Notes: a model not told the origin generated them from the sequence alone. Shown: positions 47,981 through 56,948, counted from the first letter of the stretch. The stretch is 64,000 nucleotides of DNA from Pseudomonas sp. R28(2017) (GCF_002112505.1 NZ_NEHW01000006.1:248001-312000); one strand, 5' to 3'. Numbers and translations are program-made.

Positions 47981-48368
47981 TAGCCACTCGTTTGCATCGG
48001 TGCTGGCACGCCTCAAGCTACTTACCGGCTCAGGCACCGACGTCCAAATGGCAAAGGCCCTGGAAGTCAGCCCGCAGACCCTGAGCAGCTGGAAGGTGCG
48101 CGACAGCATTCCCTATTCACTGTGCGTAGACCTGGCTCGACAACATGGCTGTTCGCTGGATTGGCTACTGCTGGGCGAGCGCGAGGTCAACCGACCTGCG
48201 CACACTCAGGACAACTGGGAGCGCGAGATCCTCACGCGGCTGCGCGAACTGACCCATGCTGACCGCCAGGCGGTGCTGCTGCACATCGAGGACAAGCAAC
48301 GCATCCTTGAGCTGGAGCGGCAACTGCAGGAACTGACCAGGCGCATGCCAGCCGCACACTCAGGCTAG
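47976..48368 (+). CDS. CI-like phage repressor, helix-turn-helix protein
   Basis: A 130-residue DNA-binding protein of the phage CI repressor HTH family (PF07022-like): MAKALEVSPQTLSSWKVRDSIPYSLCV, then HGCSLDWLLLGE, residues about 20-64. There is no S24 peptidase domain, so it is not a RecA-cleaved repressor; the C-terminal half (about 75-130) is a charged helix likely to dimerise. The ATG at 47976 is preferred; the frame is open 10 residues upstream, but those codons contain the operator. It converges with the holin-like gene by 4 bp. The gap 47775-47975 is A/T-rich and holds the operators. Confidence 0.82.
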   Translation: MSSHSFASVLARLKLLTGSGTDVQMAKALEVSPQTLSSWKVRDSIPYSLCVDLARQHGCSLDWLLLGEREVNRPAHTQDNWEREILTRLRELTHADRQAVLLHIEDKQRILELERQLQELTRRMPAAHSG

Positions 48369-48709
48369 CCACGCCGACGCCAGCGCCGGATGAGCTCGCG
48401 CAGGTCGATCGAGTCCAGCCAGACGATGACCTTCAAGGTGATCGGGATCACCACCACAGCCGCGGCGAAGGCCGCCATCCCCCGGGACAGCATGGGCGCC
48501 AGCGCCTGCAGCAGTGGCTCGAACAGGTAGCCGACACCCAGGCTCAGCAACACCAGCAACACTTGTTTGTGGGCCGACAGGCGCTTGCGCGAAGGGATGA
48601 GGAAGCGGTCCCGGGCCGCACTCACCAGCAGGGCGCCCAGCAGCGCGCCGAACAAGGCCCTGCCCTCGGTTTCCAGCAGTTTGTGCAACGCAGCGATGGC
48701 GGCTTCCAT
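48365..48709 (-). CDS. Small membrane protein, possibly holin-like
   Basis: A 114-residue protein with three hydrophobic stretches (about residues 14-31, 43-63 and 72-95) and a basic C-terminus (RRWRRRG), a layout shared by phage holins but not diagnostic. The ATG at 48709 follows GGGA; a GTG seven codons earlier is possible. The neighbours, an Ogr-like protein and a CI-like repressor, suggest a phage or tailocin origin. No endolysin is nearby. Confidence 0.62.
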   Translation of the reverse strand: MEAAIAALHKLLETEGRALFGALLGALLVSAARDRFLIPSRKRLSAHKQVLLVLLSLGVGYLFEPLLQALAPMLSRGMAAFAAAVVVIPITLKVIVWLDSIDLRELIRRWRRRG

Positions 48710-48781
48710 CAGGCAAGTCCCGTCTTGCACACAAGCTCGGACAATGACGGGTAGCTCAGGTGTTCTGCACGCATATCATCC

Positions 48782-49030
48782 TCACTGTTCGGCCAGCATG
48801 CCATAGCGGATGGCTTTGATGACTGCCGCCACACGCGTGGGAACATCGAACTTGCGCAGCAGGTTGGCCACGTGAAAGTTCACCGTAGATTCTTTGCACT
48901 GCAGGATCTGGCCGATCTCCCATGAACTTTTGCCATAGGCGCACCACAGCAGCACTTGCTGTTCACGCGGTGTCAGGTAGATCGGCGCATCGGCATGGCC
49001 TTCAGGTGTCCGTCGCAGGTTGGTTTCCAT
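48782..49030 (-). CDS. Free-standing LuxR-type HTH protein
   Basis: An 82-residue protein that is almost only a LuxR/GerE HTH domain: LTPREQQVLLWCAYGKSSWEIGQIL, then STVNFHVANLLRKFDV and AAVIKAIRYGML. It resembles the C-terminal DNA-binding half of quorum-sensing LuxR proteins, but there is no autoinducer or receiver domain. It may be a truncated regulator or a small independent one. The ATG at 49030 follows GGGGAACT. It is divergent from the TonB receptor gene 230 bp away. Confidence 0.8.
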   Translation of the reverse strand: METNLRRTPEGHADAPIYLTPREQQVLLWCAYGKSSWEIGQILQCKESTVNFHVANLLRKFDVPTRVAAVIKAIRYGMLAEQ

Positions 49031-49260
49031 CGCTGAGTTCCCCTCGTAGTCGCCAGATGTGGCAGCGGACAGTGCTGCCGCCTATGGGGCCACCTTACGA
49101 AGGCCAGCCCTGCCCGTGCCAGCGATGCAACTTGTAAAGAACCGTCTTACACATCCGTCCAACACGAACTACACAGGAATATTTCTTGTCGTCGTGCTTC
49201 GACCGGCATTTCGTGCGTCACAACGCCGTTGTCCGTCCGCCTATCGCCTGGAGTTGTACG

Positions 49261-51324
49261 ATGCGTCCCGTTTTACCCTTCTCGTCTTACCTTGGTCTGC
49301 TGGCCGTTTTCACCGTCAGCCAGCAAACCACGGCTGCACCTGCGGTCGAACTGGGCCAGGTGCTGATCAACGACGAAGCGCAAAGCGAGCTGGACGACGC
49401 CCGCGAACGCCTGCGAGCAGTACCCGGTGCCTGCAACCTGGTGGACATGGGCAAGGTGGCGCAAGGCCGGGTTGCCAGCAACCAGGATGTGCTGGCCTAC
49501 CAGCCTGGGGTATTCGCCCAATCGGCCGGCAACGATGGCATCAAGCTGTCGATCCGTGGCTCGGGCATCAACCGCGCCCCGGGCGCACATGGCTCCGGTG
49601 TGTACACGATGTTCGACGGGCTGCCGCTGACCGGCCCGGGCGGCACACCCTATGAACTGTTCGAACCCCTGTGGCTGAGCCGCGCCGAAGTGCTGCGCGG
49701 CGCCAACGGCTTCGATCAAGGCTCGCTGGCCCTGGGCGGGGCTATCAACTATGTGACCCACACGGGCTACGACGCCGCGCCGCTGCAGGTGCGCTATGAA
49801 GTCGGCAGCCGCGGTTACCAGCACCGCCACGTCAGCTCGGGGCAGGTACTGGGCAACCTCGACTACTACGTGGCCCTCACCGACGCGGAGTACGACGGCT
49901 ACCAGGCGCACAGCAGCGGCAGCGCGAAAGGCATCGCCGCCAATGTCGGCTACCGCTTCAACCCGAACCTGGAGACGCGCTTCTACCTGCGCTACCGGGA
50001 AACCGAAAACGAACTGGCCGGGCGCCTGACCAAGGAGCAGATCAAGCACGACCCCCGTGCTGCCAACCCGAGCTACCTGTCGCGCAACGACAGCCGTCCG
50101 CAACCGGGCAGCACCTGGGTGGGCAACAAGACCACCTTCTACCTCGACGACGATTCGCGCCTGGAGGCCGGGCTGGTCTATCACGACTACCCGATGGACC
50201 TGCGCGAAGGCCCCATGCGCCTGAAGGTGGCCTATGCCGATGTCAGCGGCACGCTGAACTACTTGCGTCGCGACACCCTGCTCGGCCACGAGAGCAAGAC
50301 CACCGTCGGCTGGCGCACCACCAAGCACCTGCCCAACAGTGGCGCTTCGCAGTTTTCGCGGGTCAACGATGTGGTCGGCGCCCGCACGCGCGACTTTACC
50401 TACCAGGGTTCGGACACCGTGTTGCATGTGGGCAACGACCTGGAGCTGATCCCCGACCTGTGGCTGACCACGGGCCTGGCGATGATCTACACCCGCCGTG
50501 AAAGCGATGTCACTTACCCGGCCAATGGCGGCCGGGTCAGCCAGCATGATTGGGACTACGCCCCCCGCGTTGGCCTGCGCTACGACATTCGCCCGGACCT
50601 GCAGGTCTACGGCAACCTCAGCCGGTCGGTGGAACCACCGCATCCGTGGTCCCTGGTGTGGAGTGCGCCGGTCAGCAACCAGCCCATGAAGATGCAGAAC
50701 CAGACCGCCACCACCCTGGAGCTGGGTGCCCGTGGCGATTCGGCGCTGGGGCATTGGGACCTGGCCTGGTACTACGCGCAAGTGCGTCATGAACTGCTGA
50801 ACGTGGAAGTGGTGCAAGGCTTGCCGTTCAAGGAGTTCAACGCCAGCCCCACCGTGCACCAGGGCGTCGAGGCCGGCCTGGACAGCCTCCTCTGGGAGCA
50901 ACCCGGCACGGGCAGGCTGAGCCTGCGCCAGGCCTACACCTTCAGCGACTTCCACTACCGCGACGACGACAAGTTCGGTAACAACCGCCTGCCCGGCATT
51001 CCCATGCACTACTACCAGGCCGAACTGCGCTACGACTGGCCGAGCGGGTTCTATACCGGGGTCAACACACAAATGGCGTCGAAGGTGCAGGTGGACTACG
51101 CCAACAGCTACCACGCCGATGCCTATGCCCTGCTCGGCGCGCGCCTGGGCTGGGACTCGCCGAAACAGGACTGGCAGACCTGGCTGGACCTGCGCAACCT
51201 GACCAACAAGCGCTACGCGGCGACCGTGACCCCAGGGTACGACGATGCCGGGCAGGACATTGCCCGCTCGACACCGGGCGAAGGCTTTGCTGTATACGCC
51301 GGGGTTTCGTACAGCTTCCGCTGA
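49261..51324 (+). CDS. TonB-dependent outer-membrane receptor (YncD/PqqU-like)
   Basis: A 687-residue TonB-dependent receptor with signal peptide (cleavage near TAA-PAV), plug domain (DVLAYQPGVFAQSAGNDGIKL, RGSGINRAPGAHG, VLRGANG, GGAINYVT) and a 22-strand barrel ending in SYSFR. A segment GRLTKEQIKHDPRAANP resembles one in E. coli YncD, the PQQ receptor PqqU, so I suggest that family, with low certainty on the ligand. The ATG at 49261 was preferred to an earlier in-frame start without signal peptide. In the 230-bp gap before it, TGTAA-N9-TTACA at 49133-49151 is a possible regulator site; no clear Fur box is seen. Confidence 0.83.
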   Translation: MRPVLPFSSYLGLLAVFTVSQQTTAAPAVELGQVLINDEAQSELDDARERLRAVPGACNLVDMGKVAQGRVASNQDVLAYQPGVFAQSAGNDGIKLSIRGSGINRAPGAHGSGVYTMFDGLPLTGPGGTPYELFEPLWLSRAEVLRGANGFDQGSLALGGAINYVTHTGYDAAPLQVRYEVGSRGYQHRHVSSGQVLGNLDYYVALTDAEYDGYQAHSSGSAKGIAANVGYRFNPNLETRFYLRYRETENELAGRLTKEQIKHDPRAANPSYLSRNDSRPQPGSTWVGNKTTFYLDDDSRLEAGLVYHDYPMDLREGPMRLKVAYADVSGTLNYLRRDTLLGHESKTTVGWRTTKHLPNSGASQFSRVNDVVGARTRDFTYQGSDTVLHVGNDLELIPDLWLTTGLAMIYTRRESDVTYPANGGRVSQHDWDYAPRVGLRYDIRPDLQVYGNLSRSVEPPHPWSLVWSAPVSNQPMKMQNQTATTLELGARGDSALGHWDLAWYYAQVRHELLNVEVVQGLPFKEFNASPTVHQGVEAGLDSLLWEQPGTGRLSLRQAYTFSDFHYRDDDKFGNNRLPGIPMHYYQAELRYDWPSGFYTGVNTQMASKVQVDYANSYHADAYALLGARLGWDSPKQDWQTWLDLRNLTNKRYAATVTPGYDDAGQDIARSTPGEGFAVYAGVSYSFR

Positions 51325-51333
51325 AACAGCACC

Positions 51334-52398
51334 TCAGGACGGCAACTGCACCTGAGGTTTGGTCGCGGCGAAAATCGCCCAGCTGGAAACGAACAACGCC
51401 GCGATCAGTGGCCCGATCACAAAGCCATTGAGCCCGAATACCGCCAGGCCGCCCAGGGTGGACACCAGGATCAGGTAGTCGGGCATGCGCGTGTCCTTGC
51501 CTACCAGGATCGGCCGCAGCAGGTTGTCCACCAGGCCGATCACCAGCACCCCGAACGCCGTCAGGATCACCCCCGGCAAAATTGCCCCGGTGAGCAGGAA
51601 ATACGCTGCCACCGGTGCCCAGACGATCCCCGCCCCCACCGCCGGCAGCAACGACAGAAACGCCATCAGCACCGCCCAGACCAACGCACTGGGAATATCC
51701 AGCACCCAGAAGATGAAACCACCCAGTGCGCCCTGGGTGATGGCCACCAGCACATTGCCCTTGACCGTGGCGCGTACCACCCGGTTGAACTTCAGCTGCA
51801 GGCGGCGCTTCTGGTGTTCCGGCAGCGGCACCGCAAGGCGTACCCGGCGCGCCACGTCGGCGCCTTCGCGCAGAAAGAAGAACAGCAGGTACATCATGAT
51901 GCCGAAGCTCACCAGGAACTCGAAGGTGCCCTGGCCAAAGTTGAACGCCTGGCTGGCCAGGACCTGGCTGCCTTGGGTGGCCCATTTGGTGATCTTGTCG
52001 CGCAGCCCGTCCAGGTTGCCCATGCCCATGCGGTCCAGGCCATGCTGGGCATAGGCCGGGAGCATGTCCTTGCCGCGCTCGACGTAGCCGGCGATGTCCA
52101 GCTGCCCGCTCTCGATACGCTGGTACAGCGTCGCGCCTTCCTGCACCAGCAAGGCACTGGTGACGATCACCGGCAGCACCGCCACCAGCAGGCACACCAG
52201 CACCGTGCAGGCCGCCGCCAGGTTGCGCCGGCGGCCGAAGCGGATCAGCAGGTGGCGCTGCAACGGCGCGAACAGGATGCCGAGAATCACCGCCCAGAAG
52301 ATGGCACCGTAGTACGGCAGCAAAATCCACACGAAGGCGATGGTCACCAGTGTCAGGAGTACTGCCAGGGCTTTGTTCTGCAGGGCGTCTTGGTTCAT
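51334..52398 (-). CDS. AI-2E family transporter (YdiK/PerM-like)
   Basis: A 354-residue membrane protein of the AI-2E exporter superfamily, with about eight hydrophobic segments, the central amphipathic region, and the signature GLVDNLLRPILVGKDTRMPDY near residues 285-305 followed by the glycine-rich GLAVFGLNGFVIGPLIAAL. Substrates of this family vary and include autoinducer-2 and Na+/H+; none can be assigned. The ATG at 52398 follows AAGGAG. It is divergent from trhP. Confidence 0.87.
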   Translation of the reverse strand: MNQDALQNKALAVLLTLVTIAFVWILLPYYGAIFWAVILGILFAPLQRHLLIRFGRRRNLAAACTVLVCLLVAVLPVIVTSALLVQEGATLYQRIESGQLDIAGYVERGKDMLPAYAQHGLDRMGMGNLDGLRDKITKWATQGSQVLASQAFNFGQGTFEFLVSFGIMMYLLFFFLREGADVARRVRLAVPLPEHQKRRLQLKFNRVVRATVKGNVLVAITQGALGGFIFWVLDIPSALVWAVLMAFLSLLPAVGAGIVWAPVAAYFLLTGAILPGVILTAFGVLVIGLVDNLLRPILVGKDTRMPDYLILVSTLGGLAVFGLNGFVIGPLIAALFVSSWAIFAATKPQVQLPS

Positions 52399-52461
52399 GG
52401 CGGCTCCTTGAGGGTGATGGTTATTAGTGCACGCCATTTACGCAAAAGTGCCATCCTGACC

Positions 52462-52475
52462 TTGATTCAAATCAA
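52462..52475. promoter_or_regulatory. Perfect Anr/FNR box ahead of trhP
   Basis: TTGATTCAAATCAA is an exact TTGAT-N4-ATCAA dyad. Its centre (52468.5) is 41.5 bp from a predicted start near 52510, and TAGCAT (52498-52503, four of six to TATAAT) sits where the -10 of a class II site is expected. The trhP ATG follows about 18 nt later. Confidence 0.75.
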
Positions 52476-52527
52476 TACCACGCCTGCGACCAGCCGTTAG
52501 CATCCGCGCCTTTGCCCCGGTGCGCCC

Positions 52528-53892
52528 ATGAACCTACCCGCCAAGCCCGAACTGCTTGCCCCCGCCGGCAGCCTCAAGACCCTGCGCTATGCCTTCGCCT
52601 ACGGTGCCGACGCGGTCTACGCCGGCCAGCCACGCTACAGCCTGCGGGTGCGCAACAACGAATTCGACCACGCCAACCTGGCGCTGGGTATCGCCGAGGC
52701 CCATGCCCTGGGCAAGCGCTTCTACGTGGTGGTCAACATCGCCCCGCACAACGCCAAGCTCAAGACCTTCCTCAACGACCTGGCGCCCGTGATCGCGATG
52801 GCACCCGACGCGCTGATCATGTCCGACCCGGGCCTGATCATGCTGGTGCGCCAGCATTTTCCGCAGATGCCGGTGCACCTGTCGGTACAGGCCAACACGG
52901 TGAACTGGGCCAGCGTGCAGTTCTGGCAGCAGCTGGGCCTGAGCCGGGTCATCCTGTCGCGCGAACTGTCGCTGGAAGAGATCGAGCAAATCCGCCAGCA
53001 GGTACCGGACATGGAACTGGAAGTGTTCGTCCATGGTGCATTGTGCATGGCCTACTCCGGCCGTTGCCTGCTGTCTGGTTACCTGAACCGGCGCGATGCC
53101 AACCAGGGCACCTGCACCAATGCCTGCCGCTGGAAATACGAGGCCACGCCAGCCACGGAAAACGCCACTGGCGACATCGTCCGCGAAGTCGAACCGACGC
53201 TGGGCCTGGGCACGCCCACCGAGCAGGTATTCCTGTTGCAGGAGAGCAATCGCCCGGGCAGCGAGATGCCAGCCTTCGAGGACGAGCATGGCACCTACAT
53301 CATGAATGCCAAGGACCTGCGGGCCATCCAGCACGTCGAGCGCCTGGCGGCCATGGGCGTGCACTCGCTGAAGATCGAGGGCCGCACCAAGAGCCACTTC
53401 TACTGCGCCCGGGCCGTGCAGTCCTACCGCCAGGCCATCGACGACGCCGCGGCCGGGCGGCCGTTCGACATGAGCCTGATGGACAACCTCGAGTCGCTGG
53501 CACAGCGCGGCTACACCGAAGGTTTTCTGCGCCGCCATGTGCATGATGAATACCAGAACTACCTGCGCGGCAACTCGCAGTCCGAGCGCCAGCAGTTCGT
53601 CGGCGAGCTGACCGGTGTGCGCGTCGACGGCCTGGCCGAGGTCAAGGTGAAGAACCGCTTCGCCCTGGGTGACCACCTGGAATTGATGACCCCGCGGGGC
53701 AACTACCACTTCGACCTGCACCGCCTGCTCGACCGCCAGCAGCAGGCCATCGAGGTGGCCCCCGGCGACGGCCATGTGGTGTACCTGCCGATTCCCGAGC
53801 AGGTTGCCCTTGAGTACGGCCTGCTGATGCGCGACCTGGGCAACGCTGAACAGGCGCCTGACAAGGCTGTAATCTGCGCCTCAGCCAGCTGA
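52528..53892 (+). CDS. trhP: tRNA hydroxylation protein, peptidase U32 family (TrhP/YegQ)
   Basis: A U32-family protein that, in E. coli, makes 5-hydroxyuridine at tRNA position 34 (prephenate-dependent, oxygen-independent route), the first step to cmo5U. The 454-residue product has the U32 N-terminal domain PELLAPAGSLKTLRYAFAYGADAVY, LEVFVHGALCMAYSGRC, the Cys cluster GTCTNACRWKYE, and LKIEGRTKSHFYCARAVQSYR, all typical of YegQ. Family members are thought to hold an Fe-S cluster with these Cys residues. A perfect Anr box sits upstream. copA starts 47 bp after the stop. Confidence 0.9.
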   Translation: MNLPAKPELLAPAGSLKTLRYAFAYGADAVYAGQPRYSLRVRNNEFDHANLALGIAEAHALGKRFYVVVNIAPHNAKLKTFLNDLAPVIAMAPDALIMSDPGLIMLVRQHFPQMPVHLSVQANTVNWASVQFWQQLGLSRVILSRELSLEEIEQIRQQVPDMELEVFVHGALCMAYSGRCLLSGYLNRRDANQGTCTNACRWKYEATPATENATGDIVREVEPTLGLGTPTEQVFLLQESNRPGSEMPAFEDEHGTYIMNAKDLRAIQHVERLAAMGVHSLKIEGRTKSHFYCARAVQSYRQAIDDAAAGRPFDMSLMDNLESLAQRGYTEGFLRRHVHDEYQNYLRGNSQSERQQFVGELTGVRVDGLAEVKVKNRFALGDHLELMTPRGNYHFDLHRLLDRQQQAIEVAPGDGHVVYLPIPEQVALEYGLLMRDLGNAEQAPDKAVICASAS

Positions 53893-53939
53893 CAGGCGCA
53901 ACCGGCGAGGATCGTGGCTCCCCCGCATGAGGCCACGCC

Positions 53940-55631
53940 ATGTTGCGCAACCCTACCCGCCGCACCTTCGTCAAAGGCCTGGGCGCCGCCACCACACTGG
54001 CCGGCCTGGGCGTGTGGCGCCCGCTGGCCCAGGCCAGCGACGGCCGCGAGCTGGCCGGCCAGCACTTCGAGCTGTTCATCGGCCAGACCGCGATCAACAT
54101 CACCGGCCAACCACGCACCGCGCTGACCCTCAACGCCAGCCTGCCCGGCCCGCTGCTGCGCTGGCGCGAAGGCGACACGGTGACCCTGCGCGTGCGCAAC
54201 CGCCTCGACCAGGACACCTCGATCCACTGGCACGGCATCCTCCTGCCGGCCAACATGGACGGTGTGCCGGGCCTGAGCTTCGCTGGCATCGCGCCGGGTG
54301 GTGATTACCTGTACCGGTTCACCCTGCGCCAGAGCGGCACTTACTGGTACCACAGCCATTCCGGCCTGCAGGAGCAGGCCGGGGTGTATGGCGCGATTGT
54401 CATCGAGCCGCGCGAGCCCGAGCCGCACACCTACCAGCGCGACCATGTGCTGCTGTTCAGCGACTGGTCCGACCAGGCGCCCGAAATGTTGCTGGCAACC
54501 CTGAAAAAACAGTCCGACGCCTTCAACTACCACAAGCGCACGCTCGGCGACTTTGTCAGCGACGTCGCCGACCAGGGCTGGGGCAACACCGTCAACGAGC
54601 GCCTGGCCTGGGCGCGCATGCGCATGAGCCCGACCGACCTTGCCGACATCAGCGCCGCCAGCTACACCTACCTGCTCAACGGCCAGCCCCCCGACGGCAA
54701 CTTCACCTGCCTGTTCCAGCCCGGCGAAACCGTGCGCCTGCGCCTGATCAATGCATCGGCCATGACCTACTTCGACTTCCGCATTCCGGGCCTCACGCTG
54801 ACCGTGATCGCCGCCGACGGCCTGCCGGTGACGCCGGTGAATGTGGACGAACTGCGCATCGCGGTGGCCGAAACCTATGACGTGCTGGTGACCGTCGGCG
54901 ACCTGCCCGCCTACACCCTGTTCGCCCAGAGCATGGACCGCAGCGGCTACGCCCGTGGCACCCTGGCCCGCGCCAGGGGCCTGCAGGCAGCGGTACCGGA
55001 GCCTGACCCTCGACCTGTGCTGAACATGGACGACATGGGCCACGGCAGCATGGGCGCGATGGATCACGGCACCATGGCCGGCATGGACCACACCCGCATG
55101 AGCGGCATGCCAGGCCACCCCGCCAGCGAAACCGGCAACCCGCTGGTCGACATGCAGGCCATGGCCCCGCGCGCCAACCTGGCCGACCCCGGTATCGGCC
55201 TGCGCGACAACGGCCGCCGGGTGCTGACCTATGCCGACCTGCGCAGCCCTTACCCCGACCCGGACGGCCGCGAGCCTTCACGGGATATCGAACTGCACCT
55301 GACCGGGCACATGGAGCGCTTCGCCTGGTCGTTCGACGGGGTCAAGTTCAGCGATGCCGCGCCGTTGCGCCTGACCTACGGCGAGCGGGTGCGCATCACG
55401 CTGGTCAACGACACCATGATGGCCCACCCCATCCACCTGCACGGCATGTGGAGCGACCTTGAGGACGAGCACGGGCGCTTCATGGTGCGCAAGCACACGG
55501 TCGACATGCCGCCCGGCAGCCGCCGCAGCTACCGGGTCACCGCCGACGCCCTGGGCCGCTGGGCCTATCACTGCCACCTGCTCTACCACATGGAGACCGG
55601 CATGTTCCGCGAGGTACGGGTCGATGAATGA
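53940..55631 (+). CDS. copA: Copper resistance multicopper oxidase (CopA/PcoA type)
   Basis: Periplasmic multicopper oxidase for copper tolerance. The 563-residue product has a twin-arginine signal (RRTFVKG) and four sets of copper ligands: IHWHGI, YWYHSHSG, HPIHLHG, and HCHLLYHMETGM with the type 1 Met. A Met/His-rich stretch (MDDMGHGSMGAMDHGTM) at about residues 362-378 should bind Cu(I). It lies after trhP, and its 3' end overlaps copB by 8 bp. No copper two-component system is in the window. The length is at the short end of the family. Confidence 0.93.
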   Translation: MLRNPTRRTFVKGLGAATTLAGLGVWRPLAQASDGRELAGQHFELFIGQTAINITGQPRTALTLNASLPGPLLRWREGDTVTLRVRNRLDQDTSIHWHGILLPANMDGVPGLSFAGIAPGGDYLYRFTLRQSGTYWYHSHSGLQEQAGVYGAIVIEPREPEPHTYQRDHVLLFSDWSDQAPEMLLATLKKQSDAFNYHKRTLGDFVSDVADQGWGNTVNERLAWARMRMSPTDLADISAASYTYLLNGQPPDGNFTCLFQPGETVRLRLINASAMTYFDFRIPGLTLTVIAADGLPVTPVNVDELRIAVAETYDVLVTVGDLPAYTLFAQSMDRSGYARGTLARARGLQAAVPEPDPRPVLNMDDMGHGSMGAMDHGTMAGMDHTRMSGMPGHPASETGNPLVDMQAMAPRANLADPGIGLRDNGRRVLTYADLRSPYPDPDGREPSRDIELHLTGHMERFAWSFDGVKFSDAAPLRLTYGERVRITLVNDTMMAHPIHLHGMWSDLEDEHGRFMVRKHTVDMPPGSRRSYRVTADALGRWAYHCHLLYHMETGMFREVRVDE

Positions 55632-56505
55632 GATCAGCAACCGGCGCCTGGTCACGGGGGTCGCCCTGGCCGCGCTGCTGGCCAGCGAACGGGCCATGGC
55701 CGCCAATATGGCGCACATGAACCATGGCGCCATGCCGATGGACCACAGCCAGATGAACCACGACCCGATGAACCACGGCAGTGCGCCGAGCCAACCCCGC
55801 ACACCGCTCCCCGAGCTGACCGACGCCGACCGCCAGGCGGCCTTCCCGCCCTTGCCCGGCCATCAGGTGCATGATCGCGCGCTCAATTGGGCGGTGATTG
55901 TGGATCAACTGGAATCCCAGCAGTTCGAAAGCAGCAGCGCCCTCAAGTGGAGCGCCACGGCCTGGGTCGGTGGCGACATCGACCGCCTGTGGCTGCGCAC
56001 CGAGGGTGAGCGGGAACAGGGCAAGACCCACAAGGCCGAGCTGCAGGCACTGTGGGGCCACGCGATCAGCCCGTGGTGGGAACTGGTCGGCGGCCTGCGC
56101 CAGGACTTCAAGCCGGCCAGCGGGCAGGCCTGGGCCGCCTTCGGTATCCAGGGCACCCCGCTCTATGGCCTGGAGCTTGAAGCCACAGCCTATGCCGGCG
56201 AGCGACAACAAAGCGCGCTGCGCCTGGAGGCCGCTTACGCTATCCTGCTGACCAACCGCTGGATCCTCGAGCCGAACCTGGAAGCCAACTTCTTCGGCCG
56301 TAACGATGCCAGCCTCGAACAGGGCGCCGGGCTGGCCGACAGCGAAGTCGGCCTGCGCCTGCGCTATGAAATCAACCGGGGCTTCGCACCCTACGTCGGG
56401 GTCAGCTTCGAGCGCCTGCACGGCAATCGCGCCGAGCAGGCCCGCGAGGCCGGCGAAGACCTCGGCCAGACCCGCCTGGTGGCAGGTATCCGCCTGCGTT
56501 TCTAA
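55624..56505 (+). CDS. copB: Copper resistance outer-membrane protein CopB
   Basis: Outer-membrane protein of the CopB/PcoB family that accompanies CopA. The 293-residue product has a signal sequence, a short Met/His-rich segment (AHMNHGAMPMDHSQMNH) and a beta-barrel with terminal Phe (RLRF). The N-terminal linker is much shorter than in plasmid CopB. The ATG at 55624 overlaps copA by 8 bp; the reading frame is open upstream inside copA but that is not translated. Confidence 0.9.
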   Translation: MNEISNRRLVTGVALAALLASERAMAANMAHMNHGAMPMDHSQMNHDPMNHGSAPSQPRTPLPELTDADRQAAFPPLPGHQVHDRALNWAVIVDQLESQQFESSSALKWSATAWVGGDIDRLWLRTEGEREQGKTHKAELQALWGHAISPWWELVGGLRQDFKPASGQAWAAFGIQGTPLYGLELEATAYAGERQQSALRLEAAYAILLTNRWILEPNLEANFFGRNDASLEQGAGLADSEVGLRLRYEINRGFAPYVGVSFERLHGNRAEQAREAGEDLGQTRLVAGIRLRF

Positions 56506-56519
56506 GGAGTTGCTTGACC

Positions 56520-56948
56520 ATGCTGCGTAAACACCTGATCACCTTCGGCCTGCTGGCTATCACCGGCCTGGCCCAGGCCGCCGAAACCATCGATGTCTAT
56601 CGCGACCCCAACTGTGGCTGCTGCAAGGCCTGGATCAGCCACCTGCGCGACAACGGCTTCACCGTCAACGACCACGTCGAACCGAACATGAGCGCCGTCA
56701 AGCAGCGCCTGGGCGTGGCGCCGCGCCTTGCGTCGTGCCACACCGGGGTGATCGACGGCAAGTTCGTCGAAGGCCATGTGCCCGCCGAACAGGTGCGCCT
56801 GCTGGCCAGGCGCAACGATCTCAAGGGCCTGGCCGTGCCGGGTATGCCCATGGGTTCGCCCGGCATGGAAATGGGTGACCACAAGGACGCCTACCAGGTC
56901 ATCGGTGTGACCCAGGATGGCCAGGACACTGTGGTCGCCAGCTACTGA
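56520..56948 (+). CDS. DUF411 periplasmic metal-binding protein (CopG-like)
   Basis: A 142-residue exported protein of the DUF411 family. After the signal (cleavage near AQA-AET) comes DVYRDPNCGCCKAWISHL, with a CxCC motif at about residues 32-35, and later SCHTGVIDGKFVEGHVP; a Met-rich tail GMPMGSPGMEMG follows. Related proteins near copper and silver genes (CopG) bind copper through these Cys and His/Met residues. The ATG at 56520 is preferred over a TTG two codons earlier, with AAGGAG upstream. The stop overlaps the next ATG by 1 bp. Confidence 0.85.
   Translation: MLRKHLITFGLLAITGLAQAAETIDVYRDPNCGCCKAWISHLRDNGFTVNDHVEPNMSAVKQRLGVAPRLASCHTGVIDGKFVEGHVPAEQVRLLARRNDLKGLAVPGMPMGSPGMEMGDHKDAYQVIGVTQDGQDTVVASY

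Noticed and set aside
49141..49215. Iron-starvation sigma promoter (GGAATA ... CGTC) before the TonB receptor
   Set aside because: The spacing between the two elements is too short (about 10 bp) for an ECF promoter, and no sigma/anti-sigma pair is adjacent.
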